A stretch of 64,000 bases of DNA, from assembly GCF_030445035.2 (NCBI RefSeq), contig NC_080704.1:26082499-26146498 (forward strand), written 5' to 3'. The DNA is from Dasypus novemcinctus. Lineage: Eukaryota > Chordata > Mammalia > Cingulata > Dasypodidae. The notes below the pieces were generated by a model. It ran no database searches, was not told the DNA's origin, and saw only the letters and a program-made list of their open reading frames with translations. Of this stretch, positions 37,819 to 49,444 are shown piece by piece. The number at the start of each line of letters is the position of its first letter. The first letter of the stretch is position 1. The position numbers were made by a program, and so were the translations under genes.

Positions 37819-38416
37819 TGTATTAATCAGGCAAAGGGGTGCTGATGCAAAATACCAGAAATTGGTTGGTTTTGATAAAGGGTATTTATTTGGGGTAGGA
37901 GCCTACAGATACCAGGCCACAAGTGTAAGTTACTTCCCTCATCAAAGTCTATTTTCATGTGTTGGAGCAAGATGGCTGCCGACGTCTGTGAGGGCTCAGG
38001 CTTCCTGGGTTCCTCTGGGCTCAGCGCCTCTGTTTTCTCCACAAGGTCAGCTGTAGGCTATCAGGCGGCCAGCTCTGTCTCTCTCCCTGGGATTTCTGCT
38101 GTGTCTAAGGAGCTATCTCTACTCCTCTGTGTTCTTCTCCTGGCTCAGTTCCTCTCTTCCCTTGGCTGGCTTCTCTTTCCTCTGTGAGCTTAGTTCCCAG
38201 AGCTCCAGCTTATTAAGGCTTCTGCATCAAACTCCTAACATTAAAATTTCAACATCAAAAACCCTCAACACTGTCCTTTGCCATGTCTTTTAATGCCCTA
38301 ATGACATAGACCAATCAAAGCCCTAATGATTACTTAATCATGCCCAGGTACAGACCAGATTACAAACATAATCCAGTATCTATTTTTTTAATTCATAACC
38401 ATATCAAACTGCTGCA
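37819..38416 (-). mobile_element. MaLR solo LTR, antisense, TGTAGCAG family
   Basis: 598 bp from TGTATTAATCAGG to AAACTGCTGCA. Flanked by CCCAC (37814-37818) and CCTAC (38417-38421), a 5-bp duplication with one change. Homologous to the LTRs of the provirus at 6477-9054. It has no interior, so it is a solo LTR left by recombination. Confidence 0.9.
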
Positions 38417-38421
38417 CCTAC

Positions 38422-41143
38422 ATTATCCTGAAGGCAGCCTACTGCAAATAAAATCACAATGATTTCTCATTCTTCCATACAATTACCTAAAATGTGTTTC
38501 TTATCTCCATGTATTTTCTAATTTGTTCACTTAATTCTAAATAACAATTTTAATTTTACTTTGGAAGATGACAGACAATATGAAATGAGAGATAATCTAA
38601 AAGAAGTTACAAATACTCATATGTATGACCAAACTGTCATAGTTTATTACCTAATTTGGGCTAAATAAATCCTATGTGTAGGCATTAGCACTTAAAATGC
38701 TAGATAATTCTGAACCCTTCCCTGAAATGCAAGACAGGTAGTTCAAAGGCATTATTCTCTATTAACGAGCATCAATGACTTCATCTAATAAAAGAAGCAA
38801 TGAACCCAAGATTCTAATAAAGAATTGCTAATTGGTCGCTACTTCTTGGTTTGTAATTATTCTTTAGTAGGGCACAGGCAAGCATACTGTGAGAATGATT
38901 GCTCACTTATGCTCACCTTTACCTTCATAATATCAGGAAAGAGTGGAGAATGTTTACATTGCTATTTCATTCAATGAACCACCAACAACCAACAATCAAT
39001 CAATCTTGGTTCACAGAGGTACAACTCCTAACCATTAAGGCAGTTATTTTTTATGATTTTTTAAATGCTAGAATAAGATGTTTTGGTCTAATATGGAAAG
39101 CAGAGTTAACTCTATGTTGTAACCACTTCCCCCCAAATTACTTCCCATTTAGGGTCAAAGTAAGGGGCAGCCATCAGGACTGGTGGCTTTATTTAGAGAT
39201 CCCTCACTTATCTAAAAGATCTATAAACAAAGCCCTGAAAAAAGAGCAAGTGCTAAACTAACTCTATATCCACAGGCCAGCCATTTTGAATTAGGCATTG
39301 CAAACACACAGAACCTTGAAATCGTACCACTGGCACACTAAACAAGTGATTCCCAGCCAATGAAGACACTACGCCCTTGTGCCCCTCCACCCCCCAAAGA
39401 GACAGAAGCCATCTTACATAGTCTTTCTGGTTTGCAGAGCCTTTTCACTTCCATACACACTAACGAAACACAGGTATCTATATCCATGCTGGCTACAAAG
39501 TAATATTCTTGCTATGGAATTGGTGGTTAATCCCAACCAATTCAGGACAGCTGTATAGATATAATTCAGAATCACAGCTGTAGCCCCTGAAAGCCTGCTT
39601 ACTGATCTATGACAGAGTCACCCAAGAGATAAACAGAAGGGAAGATATAAATTTGATAAAAGTCTATATATATTGGCATCAATTCAGGCATCATTTAATC
39701 CATGACTAACCATGGGCTCAAGTATTTTATCATGGTTGCTTTCCTAAAAACATAAACACCTCAGAAATAATGAAGGCGTAGTATGTATCTATTACCACTG
39801 TGCTGTTTGCAATGAAGTTGAATTTAAAAACAGACAAAAATGATTTCATAAGGTATACAATATAAATTTTACCCCAAAAATGCCATTTTAATTGGATCTA
39901 AACTATTTTTTTCTTCCCTGTAGTCCTGTATATTTGGTGTAACAGGAATATAAGGTTTCATGCTCAAACTCCCAGCTTTAAATGGCTTGGAATGGGTGCT
40001 TATAAACAGAATACTAACACACAGACTTACAAAAATAAATGTTAAGAAAATACAAACAGCAAGAAAAGAGCTGCTTAGATGGAGAGTAGTTCCACATCTT
40101 TGACCACTTAAAAGTAGTATCGATAATTCTAAAACAATATGTAATATTTACATAAATATTTAATGACAAAGTTCTTTGTTGTTTTTAGTAGTAGCAATAG
40201 CAGTCAGAAATGTAAATTATATTTGAAAAATAAAATTACTTCAAATAGAAATTTCATCTATCTAATTGAAGTTTTATAATTGTATGTTTACTGGTTAGAC
40301 ATAAAAATTATAAGCTTTTTAAATAGAGTAGTATGGTGAAATTTGGGCTACATGAACTAGATGTACACACACACACACACAATTTGTTTTTTGTGGTGTT
40401 TTTGTGTTTTGTTTTTTAACATTGTATTTGAATTACCTAGGGATAAATCAACTATGTAATTTTCTGATCACTCAATCCATTTTACCCATTAATGAGAGCT
40501 TAAGAATATCTAAATTTATCAAGAAAATAAATCAATTTCCTTTTTAGTGAACTCAACATAAATATTACGTTTTGCATGCCAGTGCTCTACTCAAACAATT
40601 AAAGGTACTGTCCCAAGGTACCTTTATCTCCCCAAGAATTGCACTTGTGGGGATGACCCTGTTTAATGAAAAATTAACATGTAACATGTTTAAGAGAGCC
40701 AAGAGACACATCTTTCTCAAAATATCTTTTTCACTTGCTTTCTATGCTGCCCTATATTGACTGACTATAATACACTCATTAGCTAATAAATTTGTATGGT
40801 GTGTCTAACCTGGAGGCAAATGAATATACTGGTGATGGGTTCACTAATCTAGGGGGTTGGATTTTAATGTTCAGTAGAAATAAAGAAGATAGGACCTTGG
40901 TCTCCATGAAGGGAAAGATGGAACGGAGACCCTTCTAGAAACCCAGAAACTTGGAAAGACTGCTCCTTCAGTGAAGACAAAGTCAGCCCACCAACACAGG
41001 AGGCTAACAAGGAATTCTCTCAGCCTGAGTTCTGTTGGCTTCCATCTCATGGATAGAAACCCTCAAACTTAGAAATTAACAGTAAAAGTTGGTACTAGGA
41101 TGGTGACATCCCAGGTGTTAGAGGTTTGCAATAATTAACAAGC
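38422..41143. other. Apparently unique DNA, 2.7 kb
   Basis: The longest stretch in the window without a recognised transposon. Frames of 120 codons (38899-39261) and 62 codons (40572-40760) show no motif. Nothing supports an exon. It is the best candidate for ancestral sequence alignable to other mammals. Confidence 0.5.
40365..40381. repeat. Short (CA)n microsatellite
   Basis: Eight AC units. Confidence 0.85.
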
Positions 41144-41659
41144 TGTAGCTCAGTTTCCCCTGATATGCACTGGGGAAAGGCACAGCATTTCCCCCACAGG
41201 TTAAACGAAACCACACAGAGACAGGACTAAAGGGAAATGGAAACCTTCCCTACCTGCATATCAGAAGGAGATTAAAGAAACCCTTTAATCCCCACAGATC
41301 AAAGAAACATCTGCTCCTGCAGCATTCCAAGAAAACATAACTCCCTAACCCACTATCCTCTAGCCATATCAGGGAAATTTTTCACCTCTAGGGCTTCCTA
41401 TTAGTCCCTGCACTTCACTCGGACCCTCAATCCCCTCCCACCAATTATCATTTCCCGGTTTAGGAAAGTTCTGTATAAATCCAAATCCCCCCTTTCAGGG
41501 GCAGGCTGAAATCTCTCTTCAGACCCCTACCATGCTGTTGGGGGGCGCTGAAGTCTGTTCTTCAGAACCCCTCCGTTGGGAGAGCTTCCCAACAAATTCT
41601 TTCTCTGCCCGTGGTCATATCAGTCTCCATGTCCCAGTAAGGGCCGTTTTTCTCCAACA
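41144..41659 (+). mobile_element. Possible ERV1-like solo LTR
   Basis: Candidate limits TGTAGCTCAG...TCCAACA. It contains a TATA-like GTATAAATCC near 41473, and from 41500 to 41650 a pyrimidine-rich R/U5-like region (TTCAGACCCCTACC, GGGGGGCGCTGAAG, CTCTGCCCGTGG) of the type seen in class I LTRs. There is no AATAAA and no matching flanks, so limits and class are uncertain. Confidence 0.4.
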
Positions 41660-42105
41660 CCAGGGCTCCTGGCACAAGCAAAGGCAAAACTACTTTGGAG
41701 GAATGCTCTCCCATCACCCAAGTGAACAGGATTCTCACAGAGGCAAAACAAAACAAAAGCCCACTAATGACAGGTTTACAATCCAAAGTTACAAAACACA
41801 ATAAGAAGTTACAAACACAATCAGAAGCGATGCACGGTATGTGAGAAGTGAGCAGTCACATGCAACAGAAAAATTAAAACCCAAGAATTTAGGATTAAGA
41901 AAACAAAGTAAATATACTTGAAATGATGAAATCATGAAAGAAAAAAATCCAAACTCTAAGAAAAGAATAAAATATGATAAAATGGCATATCTGAAAAAAA
42001 GACCCACTTGAAACTCCTAGCAATCATTGACATTACTCAAAAGAGGGGTAAACAGCCTTTCAGAAACAGACTCAAGAGAGGTGCTTAGTTGACCTTTGAC
42101 TTAGT
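41660..42105. other. Unassigned DNA
   Basis: No gene or repeat recognised. The 90-codon frame 41532-41804 starts in the LTR-like region and has no motif. Confidence 0.4.
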
Positions 42106-42428
42106 TCCCCGGAGGCTAAGTCAATTACCATTCAATGGGCTAGCTTAAACAATGGAAATTTATTAGCTCACTATTTTGAGGACAGCAGAAGTCCAAACGG
42201 AGCCTCAGGAGGCAGTGCTTTCTTCCTAAAGATTGTGGCTTTCCAGGGCTGGTCATCGGTGATCCTTGCATCCTCCTCTTTTTGTCACAAGGCAATGCAC
42301 TGTCCATGTCTTCTCCTTTCCCTTTCCAGCTCCACTCACTTGCAGCTTCCTCCCCTCCCCCAGGCCTTCTCTTCAGGTAAGTTTCCAGTAACAGGATTAA
42401 GGCACAACCTCATCCATCTGGGCCACAC
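42106..42428 (-). mobile_element. MLT1/MST-like LTR fragment, antisense
   Basis: GGGCTAGCTTAAACAATGGAAATTTATTAGCTCAC, GACAGCAGAAGTCCAAACG and a CTTCTCTTCAGG region follow the antisense layout of MaLR LTRs. It is cut at 42428 by the next LTR. Confidence 0.6.
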
Positions 42429-43036
42429 TGTATTAGTCAGTCAAAGGGGTGCTGATGCAAAGTACCAGAAATCCCTTGGCTTGTAGAAAGGGTATTTATT
42501 TAGGGTAAAAGCTTACAGTTACAAGGCCCTAAATAGTCCGACTCAAGGTTGCTTGCTCACCAAAGTCAGTTACCATGTGTTGAAGCAAGATGGTCACTTA
42601 TCCCTGTCAGGGTTCAGCCTTCCCCTCTGTGCTTCCTCTCTCTCAGCTGCAGGCTGTCTCTCCTGGCATAGGGCTTGTTTCTTACCGGGTCTTCTATGTT
42701 AATTTGGCTCTCTTCCCAAGGTCAGCTGCAAACTATCAGGCAAATGGCTCATCTCTCCCCAGGGCCCAAAAGCGACAGCGCTCTCTCTCTTCTGGTGTCT
42801 TCTTGACTGAGTGTCCCTTTATATCAAGCCACCGAGAGGACGGAGACTGAACCTGAGTTACACTCTACTGGTGTAGTCCAATCAGAAGCCCTAAATTGAT
42901 TTTATCAAGTAAATTAATCAGAGGCCCCTCACTGAATTTAATATAATCAAAAGGTATCATACCCAGAGGAATAGATTAGTTTATAAACATAATCTTTTCT
43001 CTTTTGGGGATTCATAAAATAATCTCAAACCGTCAC
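42429..43036 (-). mobile_element. MaLR solo LTR, antisense, TGTAGCAG family
   Basis: TGTATTAGTCAGTCAAAGGGGTGC start, GCAAGATGGTCACTTATCCC middle, CATACCCAGAGGAATAGATTAG and an AAACCGTCACA end. Its middle differs from the 37819 copy and matches the 62334 copy better, so it belongs to another subfamily. CACAC lies near both ends, but the exact edge is ambiguous. Confidence 0.85.
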
Positions 43037-43329
43037 ACATACCTTAACTAAAAATAGCATCTTCACATAGATGAGGGTAAGAAGGTATAAAGCTAATTAT
43101 AATTCTACCCATTGTTAATACTTGAGTATTTAATATTGTTCTTGTTTTACGATTCACATAATTATAAACAAAAACTGAGATCGTATTGTACATACTGCTT
43201 TGTAACTTGTTTTTTTATTAAAAATACATTGTAATATATTGGAGTTTAATAAAATATGCTTCTATGACAAAAATAACCATCCTCAAAAGGTCTGATTTAC
43301 AATGGGTTCATAATGCCTGGGGACTGGGT
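43037..43329. other. Unassigned DNA
   Basis: AT-rich, possibly old LINE sequence. Confidence 0.35.
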
Positions 43330-43712
43330 GGGGGTAGGGACTGAGGAGTTAATGCTTAAAAATGTACAGAATTTCTATTGGGGATGATTGTAAAGTTTTG
43401 GCAATGAATGGTAGGTCATGATGGTAGCACAACATTGTGAGCATAATTAACAGCCCTGAATTATGTATGTGGATGTGGTTAGAAGGGGGAATTTTAGGTT
43501 GTATATATGTTATTAAAATAAAAATTTTAAACACTGTACATTACAGTGAACCCTATTTTAAATAATGGGCTATAGTTAATAGTACAATCTTGCACGAAGT
43601 ATAACAAATGTACCACACCAATGCAAGGTATTAATGGGAAGTATACTGTAACTCTGTATTTTATACATGATTTTTCTGTAAACCTACAACTTCTCTAATT
43701 AAAAAAAGATTA
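43330..43712 (+). mobile_element. L1 3'-UTR fragment
   Basis: Matches 31540-31930: ACAGAATTTCTATTGGGGATG, CAACATTGTGAGCATAATTAAC, GAAGGGGGAATTTTAGGTTG, TACCACACCAATGCAAGG and CTACAACTTCTCTAATTAAAAA. Confidence 0.8.
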
Positions 43713-44252
43713 AGAATATGTTTCTCTAGGATATGTAATTTTCAACCTACCATAATGCCCTCTTTCTTTCTAGTTCAAACTTGCTAGAGGTTTGTAAATT
43801 TTGTTATTTTCAAAAACATCTCATGTGACTTTCAGTTACTTTTTTTCCTATTTATTTAATTCTGCTTTTATGTTTATTTTCTTCATTCTCTGGACCTAGT
43901 CTTTTATTAACATCTTAAGTTAGAGGCTGGACACACTTACCTTAGCTTTACCCCTTTTCTTTACATAAAAATGTAATTGTTTTGCACCATAATTACCTTG
44001 TGATCAGACAATGTGGTCTTTGAGGTATCAATTCGTTGAAACTTGGTGATACATTTTTTAAAGTCTAATGTAGGACCTAGTCACACACATTTTCTAGGAA
44101 AGCAATTTACATTCTGCAGTATAATGTTCCATTGATACCTGGAAAATGTGCTTATGAAAAATTCTTAAAGCAACTCTGAAAATTCTAATACACTAATTAA
44201 GCTATTTTTCTATTAATCTATTTTAGAAGTTTATGCTTTGCACTTAGTTCCC
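43713..44252 (-). mobile_element. Antisense L1 ORF2 fragment, first part
   Basis: TTTGCACCATAATTACCTTGTG, AATGTGGTCTTTGAGGTATC and TGCAGTATAATGTTCCATTG are antisense ORF2 text. It is cut by the LTR at 44253-44746 and continues beyond it. Confidence 0.7.
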
Positions 44253-44746
44253 TGAAGGATATTAACCAGACCTCCTCAGTTTTGCTTACAAGAATAAGAT
44301 AACGTCTCAAAGCAAAACCAGACCGAACGCTGTAAACTTATAACCTTTCTCAGAGACAAAAAGCTTGATGTCTTGAGTGGCTCCTGAGAAAGGAGCCTTG
44401 TAGCCTTGCTACACTGCAGTTTATTAGCCACTGAAACCAGGCTGAGTTGAACCTGCCTGAGACAACGCAGGACTGAGGAAGTGCACATACCCTCCTCACC
44501 AGACCCCTGGCATCTCTTGTTTTTTTCTCCCCCCACCCCCCTCCTTTACCTATAAAAACCCTAGCTCCCATTCTCACTTTGAACTGGTTTGGAGAAGATT
44601 TCCCCAGTTCCTTGCTTTTGCACTCCCAATAAATCACCTCACCTCACCTCCCAATAAATCACTCACTCCCAATAAATCACCAATCTCCTTTATGGCCTCG
44701 GATTGGGAGGGCCCTCCTATTGGAAATAGCTGTGCTTACAGTAACA
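44253..44746 (+). mobile_element. ERV1-like solo LTR with three polyadenylation signals
   Basis: U3-like region from TGAAGGATATTAACC, TATA box in CCTATAAAAACCC near 44550, then a pyrimidine-rich R/U5 region. AATAAA occurs at 44629-44634, 44653-44658 and 44671-44676, each inside a repeated CTCCCAATAAATCAC module. The likely end is GTAACA at 44746. No convincing target duplication was found, so the borders are approximate. Confidence 0.7.
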
Positions 44747-45640
44747 CCGTATGTATCATTAAATCAATTAAATCAGTAAAATTCTGTTCAATTTTCCCAT
44801 GACTTTACTATTTTTTTTTTTGCTTAATAGACAAACTACTAAAATAATGTTGTAGTTGTTGACATATTGCTTTTCATATTTGAAGCTATGTTATTGGCTG
44901 CATACAAGTTAAGGATAGGTAGGTTTTCCTTCTGAGTTCACCATTCAAGTAATATGTAGTGAATCTATGAATCTAGTAATACTTTCTACATTAAAATATA
45001 TTTTGGCCAATATTTCTAGAATTATATTAGTTTTCTTGTGGTGGGTGTTTGCATGGTATAGCTTTTCCCACCCTTTTACTTTCAACATTCTGGGGGTTTT
45101 TTTGTTTTATTTTTCTTATTTAGGTTAGACTCTCATACACATCTTTAGCTGGATGCTGTTTATCTTTTTCTTTGAATTCAATCTTATTTTCTTCATCCTT
45201 TAACTGGAAAAGAGTAATTCATTTACATAAACTATGTTACATGCATACGCACACATTTGGATTTATTTTCACAATTTTATTTTTTTGTTTAGCCATTTTC
45301 CTCCTTTTCTAAAACTCCCACTTCTTTCCCTTTTTTCTAAAACATTGATTAAGGTGCTTTTTCCTCAATATGTTTTTTTTTGTCTTTACCTATTTATTTA
45401 GTGGTCTTCCTCAATAATTTAGCAAACATATTAAATTTTCCAAATTCTAAAGTGAATCAGTATCTTTACCTTCCTCCTATACAATGTTAAGATTCTAAAG
45501 GGCTCCAACCCCAACCACTTCCTTGCAAAATCTTGCTATCATTGTCTAATATAATTCTACTTGGTTTTTAACACCATAAATTAGACTTTGTTATTATGGT
45601 TTAATACCATGTTGTTCTATACCCACATTTTTACCATATT
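44747..45640 (-). mobile_element. Antisense L1 fragment, second part
   Basis: Continues the interrupted L1 (AATTCTGTTCAATTTTCCC, CTTTTCTTTGAATTCAATC and T-rich ORF2/ORF1 text). Diverged; the boundary near 45500-45640 is unclear. Confidence 0.5.
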
Positions 45641-45669
45641 TGTCTTTTACTCTGTGTGAAATGGGAAGT

Positions 45670-46305
45670 TGTAGCAGTTTGATATAGTTATGAATGCCAA
45701 AAATAGATATTGGATTATGTTTGTAAACTGGTCTGTCTGAAGTTTCACATTTACTTAATTAAATTATGATTGGGGCTTTGATTGGGCACATCAGTAAGGT
45801 GTTAAGTCCCCACCCTTTGGTGGGTGGGGACTCACATATAAAGGACATGGCAAAAAAAGAGAGTTGGACTTTTGATGTGGCATTTTTAGCTGGAGCCCAG
45901 GAAGTGAACACACAGGAGAACACAGAGGAATAGAGATGGCTCCTTAGATATGGCAGATGACCCAAGAAGAGAGACAGAGCAGTTCACCTGACAGTCTACA
46001 GCTGGCCTTGTGGAGAGAGGCAAGGCCTAGAGAGCCTCATAGTCTATAGCTGACCTTGTGGAGAAAACAGAGGCACTGTTCATGGAGAGAAATAAACCCT
46101 GGGAAGAGAGGAACCCAGGAAGCCTGAACCCTGGCAGATGTCAGCAGCCATCTTGCTCCAACATGTGGAAATAGACTTTGGTGAGGGAAGTAACTTATGC
46201 TTCATGGCCTGGTATCATAAGCTCCTACCCCCAAATAAATACCCTTTATAAAAGCCAACCAATTTCTGGTATTTTGCATCAGCACCCCTTTGGCTGACTA
46301 ATACA
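45670..46305 (+). mobile_element. MaLR solo LTR, TGTAGCAG family, long variant
   Basis: 636 bp, TGTAGCAG...ATACA, flanked by GAAGT (45665-45669) and GAAGC (46306-46310), a 5-bp duplication with one change. It is about 120 bp longer than the provirus LTRs because of an extra segment around 45970-46080. That segment contains two copies of a (T/A)AGTCTA(C/T)AGCTG(G/A)CCTTGTGGAG module. Confidence 0.92.
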
Positions 46306-46480
46306 GAAGCCATTGCAGTGTTTTGAGCAAGAAGTGATTGACCTGTCATATATATATTTTTTAAGATTACAATGGCGTTCTATTGAGAAGAGATGATAGG
46401 GGACAAAGTAGAAGCAGAGAGTCTTGTTAGGAAGCTATTGCAACAATCTAGGTGAAAGGTCATCATAGCCAAGACTATTC
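46306..46480 (+). repeat. Ancient mammalian repeat interrupted by the LTR
   Basis: AATGGGAAG before the LTR and GAAGCCATTGCAGTGTTTTGAGC after it join into one continuous old repeat, as at 11280-12160. GAAGCTATTGCAACAATCTAGG lies further on. Family not assigned. Confidence 0.45.
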
Positions 46481-46929
46481 CTCTTTGAGCCTCAGAATTT
46501 TTTTAAGGTTCATTTTTCTTCTGCCTCAGGTACATCTTTGAGATGTTCATTCAGTGAGGGTGTAGGTAGTAAATACATATTTTATTCCTATGAATGTCTT
46601 TATTTTCCCATCATTCTTAAGGGGTAATTTTGCTGGATATACAATTACAAGTTAACAGTTATTTTCTCTCAGATTTTGAGGTTATTCTGCTGTTAGTGCA
46701 GGGGACTTTAATTATTGCCCACTATTCATTCTCCTCTTCCTTTTAGAAATACAATTCCTTTAATTTTAGCTGGATCCATGACCACCTAAATAAAGATTAC
46801 ATTTTCCAACATTCCTGGCAGGTAGGGGAAATACTTCTTTTCTATCTATGCTCACTCTAGGTGATCTTATCCAGCCACATGGCTTTAAGTGTGTTTAAAG
46901 TGCCACATGTTTATAGTGTCATAAAAATA
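46481..46929 (-). mobile_element. Possible antisense L1 fragment and unassigned DNA
   Basis: 46560-46700 (GAATGTCTTTATTTTCCCATC, GGGTAATTTTGCTGGATATAC) resembles antisense L1 ORF1/5' text. The remainder is not recognised. Confidence 0.5.
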
Positions 46930-47985
46930 TGTTTAAGGGGCACATGCTAATGATACCTATATGCTCAGTTCTCTCTCCTGAACTCCAATTGTCTACTCGA
47001 TATTACCACATGGATGTCTAACAGGCTTACGAAATTTAACATGTACTAATCTTAATACAACATCTTTGCTCCAAAACTTGCTCATCCAGCAGCATTTCCC
47101 ATCTTAGGGAATGACAGCTTCAACTTTCTAATCATTTAGGTGAAAACTTTACTATGATCCTTTCAATCTCCTTCCTTTACCCACCATAGCCATCAGATCC
47201 TATTGGATTCACTTTCAAAGTATATTCAGAATGCAACCAACTTCTCACAAGTTCCACTGCTCCCACCCTGGTTGGAGCTACCTTACCATGCACCTGGACT
47301 ATTGCCATAACCCCTGCAGGACTCTGCTTTTACCCTTGCTTCCTAGAGCCCATTCTCAATAGGGCAGCCAATGTAATCTTGTGAATATATGCCAGCTCAT
47401 TCATTCCTCTGCTCAAAACTCTGGAATTGCTTCCTATTTTACTCAGAGTAGAGACAATGTACTTGCAATGACCAACAAAGCACTACATGAGCTGGACATC
47501 TTATTTCTTTCCTAATCTATGAGACCTCTTTGCACTTCCTTGTGCTCTGGTAGCACATGCCTCCTTGCTGTTCCCTGAGTGTGCTGGACTTTCCCTTGTG
47601 CCCTGTGTGCTGGCTGTTCCCTCTGCCAAGAAGGCTCATCTTTCAGATGTCCACGTGCATAAATAACCCCATCACCCCCATCAAGGTTCTCCTCAGAGGT
47701 CATTATCTCAACCAGGTCAAATTTATTTGAAACGACAACCCTTCTTCCCCAGCATTCCCAGTACTCATGCTATTGTGCTTTTAATTCTTTCCATAAAACT
47801 TATCACCTCCTAATGTATCCTCTAACTTACTAATTTATTATAATATTTACTGTCTCCCCTGGGTAGAATGCAAACTCCACAAAGGCAAGGATCTTTTTCT
47901 GCTTTGTTCACTGACATCCCAACCACGGAGAGCACCTGGCATGCTGTAGGCATTCAATAAATATGTGTTAAATCAATAAATGTGA
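46930..47985 (+). mobile_element. L2 LINE 3' portion
   Basis: The 3' end is clear: GGTAGAATGCAAACTCCACAAAGGCAAGGATC.. GAGAGCACCTGGCATGC.. CATTCAATAAATATGTG. Upstream text such as TGCACCTGGACTATTGCC, CAATGTAATCTTGTGAATAT and CTCTGGAATTGCTTCCTATT fits L2 ORF2. No frame survives. Confidence 0.8.
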
Positions 47986-48299
47986 ATAATTTCATGGCAA
48001 TAGACTGTGAACAGAAATGATGCATACTGCATTTAGATCATTGCATTAAATTCAAAACTAAGTGCCCTTGTCACTCTTTCCCATTCCTCCAGGCTGGAAC
48101 AAGGACCTAGTACTAGTGAAACAACTGTAATTATGCAAATGAGAACAGAAATATGATGACTTTAACTCAGACCAATGGAAGACTGTGGACCAGAAACAAG
48201 TCCCTGTGTCTGGTCCACTCACCTCTCAACTGCTTTATGAGAGACAAACTTCTAGCCTCTTTGAGCCACTGTAATATGGGTTTCTTTATTACAGCAGGT
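47986..48299. other. Unassigned DNA
   Basis: No gene or repeat recognised. Confidence 0.4.
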
Positions 48300-48914
48300 T
48301 AGTCTGTGCTTTGACAAATATAACTGACTTCTGGTTTCCATTGCTGCTCTTGAGAAGCCTGCTATAGTTCCACCTAGGTAATCTGTCTTTTCTCTCTAGT
48401 TGCTGTCAATATTTTCTTGGTTTCACTAAGAGTTGCCTAAATGTGAATTTCTTTATATTTATCTTGCTTTGAATTCCTTTGACTTCTGAATATGAGCATT
48501 TATGCTTTCTATCAATTCTACAGAATTCTCAGACATTATCATTTTGGCTATTGTCTCCCTTATTTTTGCTTGTATCTTCTCTTAGAACTGTAAATCAATG
48601 TACTTTTATCCTCATTTTCTTCTACATGGCCCCTAATTTCACCTTCATACTTTCATCCTTTTGTCTCTTTATGTTACATTTTGTGTCATTTCTTCATACC
48701 TGCTTTCAAATTTTCTACTTCTATTTTAGCTGTGTCGTATCTGGTGTTTTACCTAGCCATGGAATTTTTTAAGATCACTTATTACATTTTTTACTTTTAG
48801 GAGGTCTATTTTATAATCTGCTTGCCACTTGACAGTCTTCTTTCTCTGCTTTTCTGAAATAGTTTGTATCTTGAAATATATGTAACATACTTATTTCATA
48901 TTTTATAATAGATG
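48300..48914 (-). mobile_element. Antisense L1 fragment, host of the ERV insertion
   Basis: T-rich text (TATTTTGGCTATTGTCTCCC.., CTGCTTGCCACTTGACAGTC) resembles antisense L1M ORF1/5' UTR and appears to resume after the ERV at 55861. The 97-codon frame 48479-48772 is incidental. Confidence 0.5.
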
Positions 48915-48918
48915 GTTC

Positions 48919-49422
48919 TGATGTGGGCTATGGGTGGAAGGCTCTTTGTCTCTTCAGAAATAACTAAGCTGTTTGACTTGTGTCTCTTCAGAAATAACTA
49001 AGTTGTTTGACTTGTGGGTGTGGAACGGTAAGAGGCTGCAGTCCTGCCCTTAGGGACGGTGACAGCAGGCTCCAGTCCCAGGAAATGTTTAACAAAGCAA
49101 GGGCTATAAACTTTAAGTATTTAGGGGAAATGCAAAAACCAAGGCTTATCTAAAATGTCTGGAGTCCTTGCTAAAAGCTTACCTAAGATGTGAAAGAGAT
49201 ATATGCTAATTGAAGCCTATTGAGAACTGAAACAAAGGGACCATTTGGCCTTTCCTCTCTGTATAAAAGACGTTTGAAAATCTTGTTCAGGGCTCGGGAT
49301 TCAAACAGAAAGCTCCCGAGTCCGGCGGGCCGTCAATAAACCATTTTTTCCTTCTCAAAATCATTCCTGAGTCCTGGCCTCTCTATACACAATTAATTGA
49401 ACTTCTCTTAAATTCCACAACA
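48919..49422 (+). repeat. 5' LTR of the young ERV
   Basis: 504 bp, TGATGTGG...CACAACA. U3 carries two adjacent 34-bp copies (48947-48980 and 48981-49014) differing at one base, an enhancer-like duplication. TATAAAA is at 49262-49268, an R-region stem CTCGGG/CCCGAG at 49293-49298 and 49315-49320, and AATAAA at 49335-49340. Confidence 0.95.
49262..49268 (+). promoter_or_regulatory. TATA box of the 5' LTR
   Basis: TATAAAA, about 70 bases before the polyadenylation signal, which fits a short R region. Transcription would begin about 25-30 bases downstream, close to the stem at 49293. Confidence 0.8.
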
Positions 49423-49426
49423 TTAA

Positions 49427-49444
49427 TGGCGACCACGAAGGGAC
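49427..49444 (+). promoter_or_regulatory. Primer-binding site, tRNA-Arg (UCG/CCG)
   Basis: TGGCGACCACGAAGGGAC lies four bases after the 5' LTR. It is the exact complement of the 3' end of mammalian tRNA-Arg(UCG/CCG), as I recall it, including CCA: all 18 positions match. Confidence 0.85.

Noticed and set aside
38899..39261. 120-codon frame in the unique 2.7-kb region as an exon
   Set aside because: No splice-site pattern, no recognisable domain, composition like the flanking intergenic DNA. A cross-species alignment could reopen this.
48300..48914. A CRISPR array or other prokaryotic features anywhere in the window
   Set aside because: No regularly spaced short repeats, no operon-like gene packing; all content is mammalian interspersed repeats.
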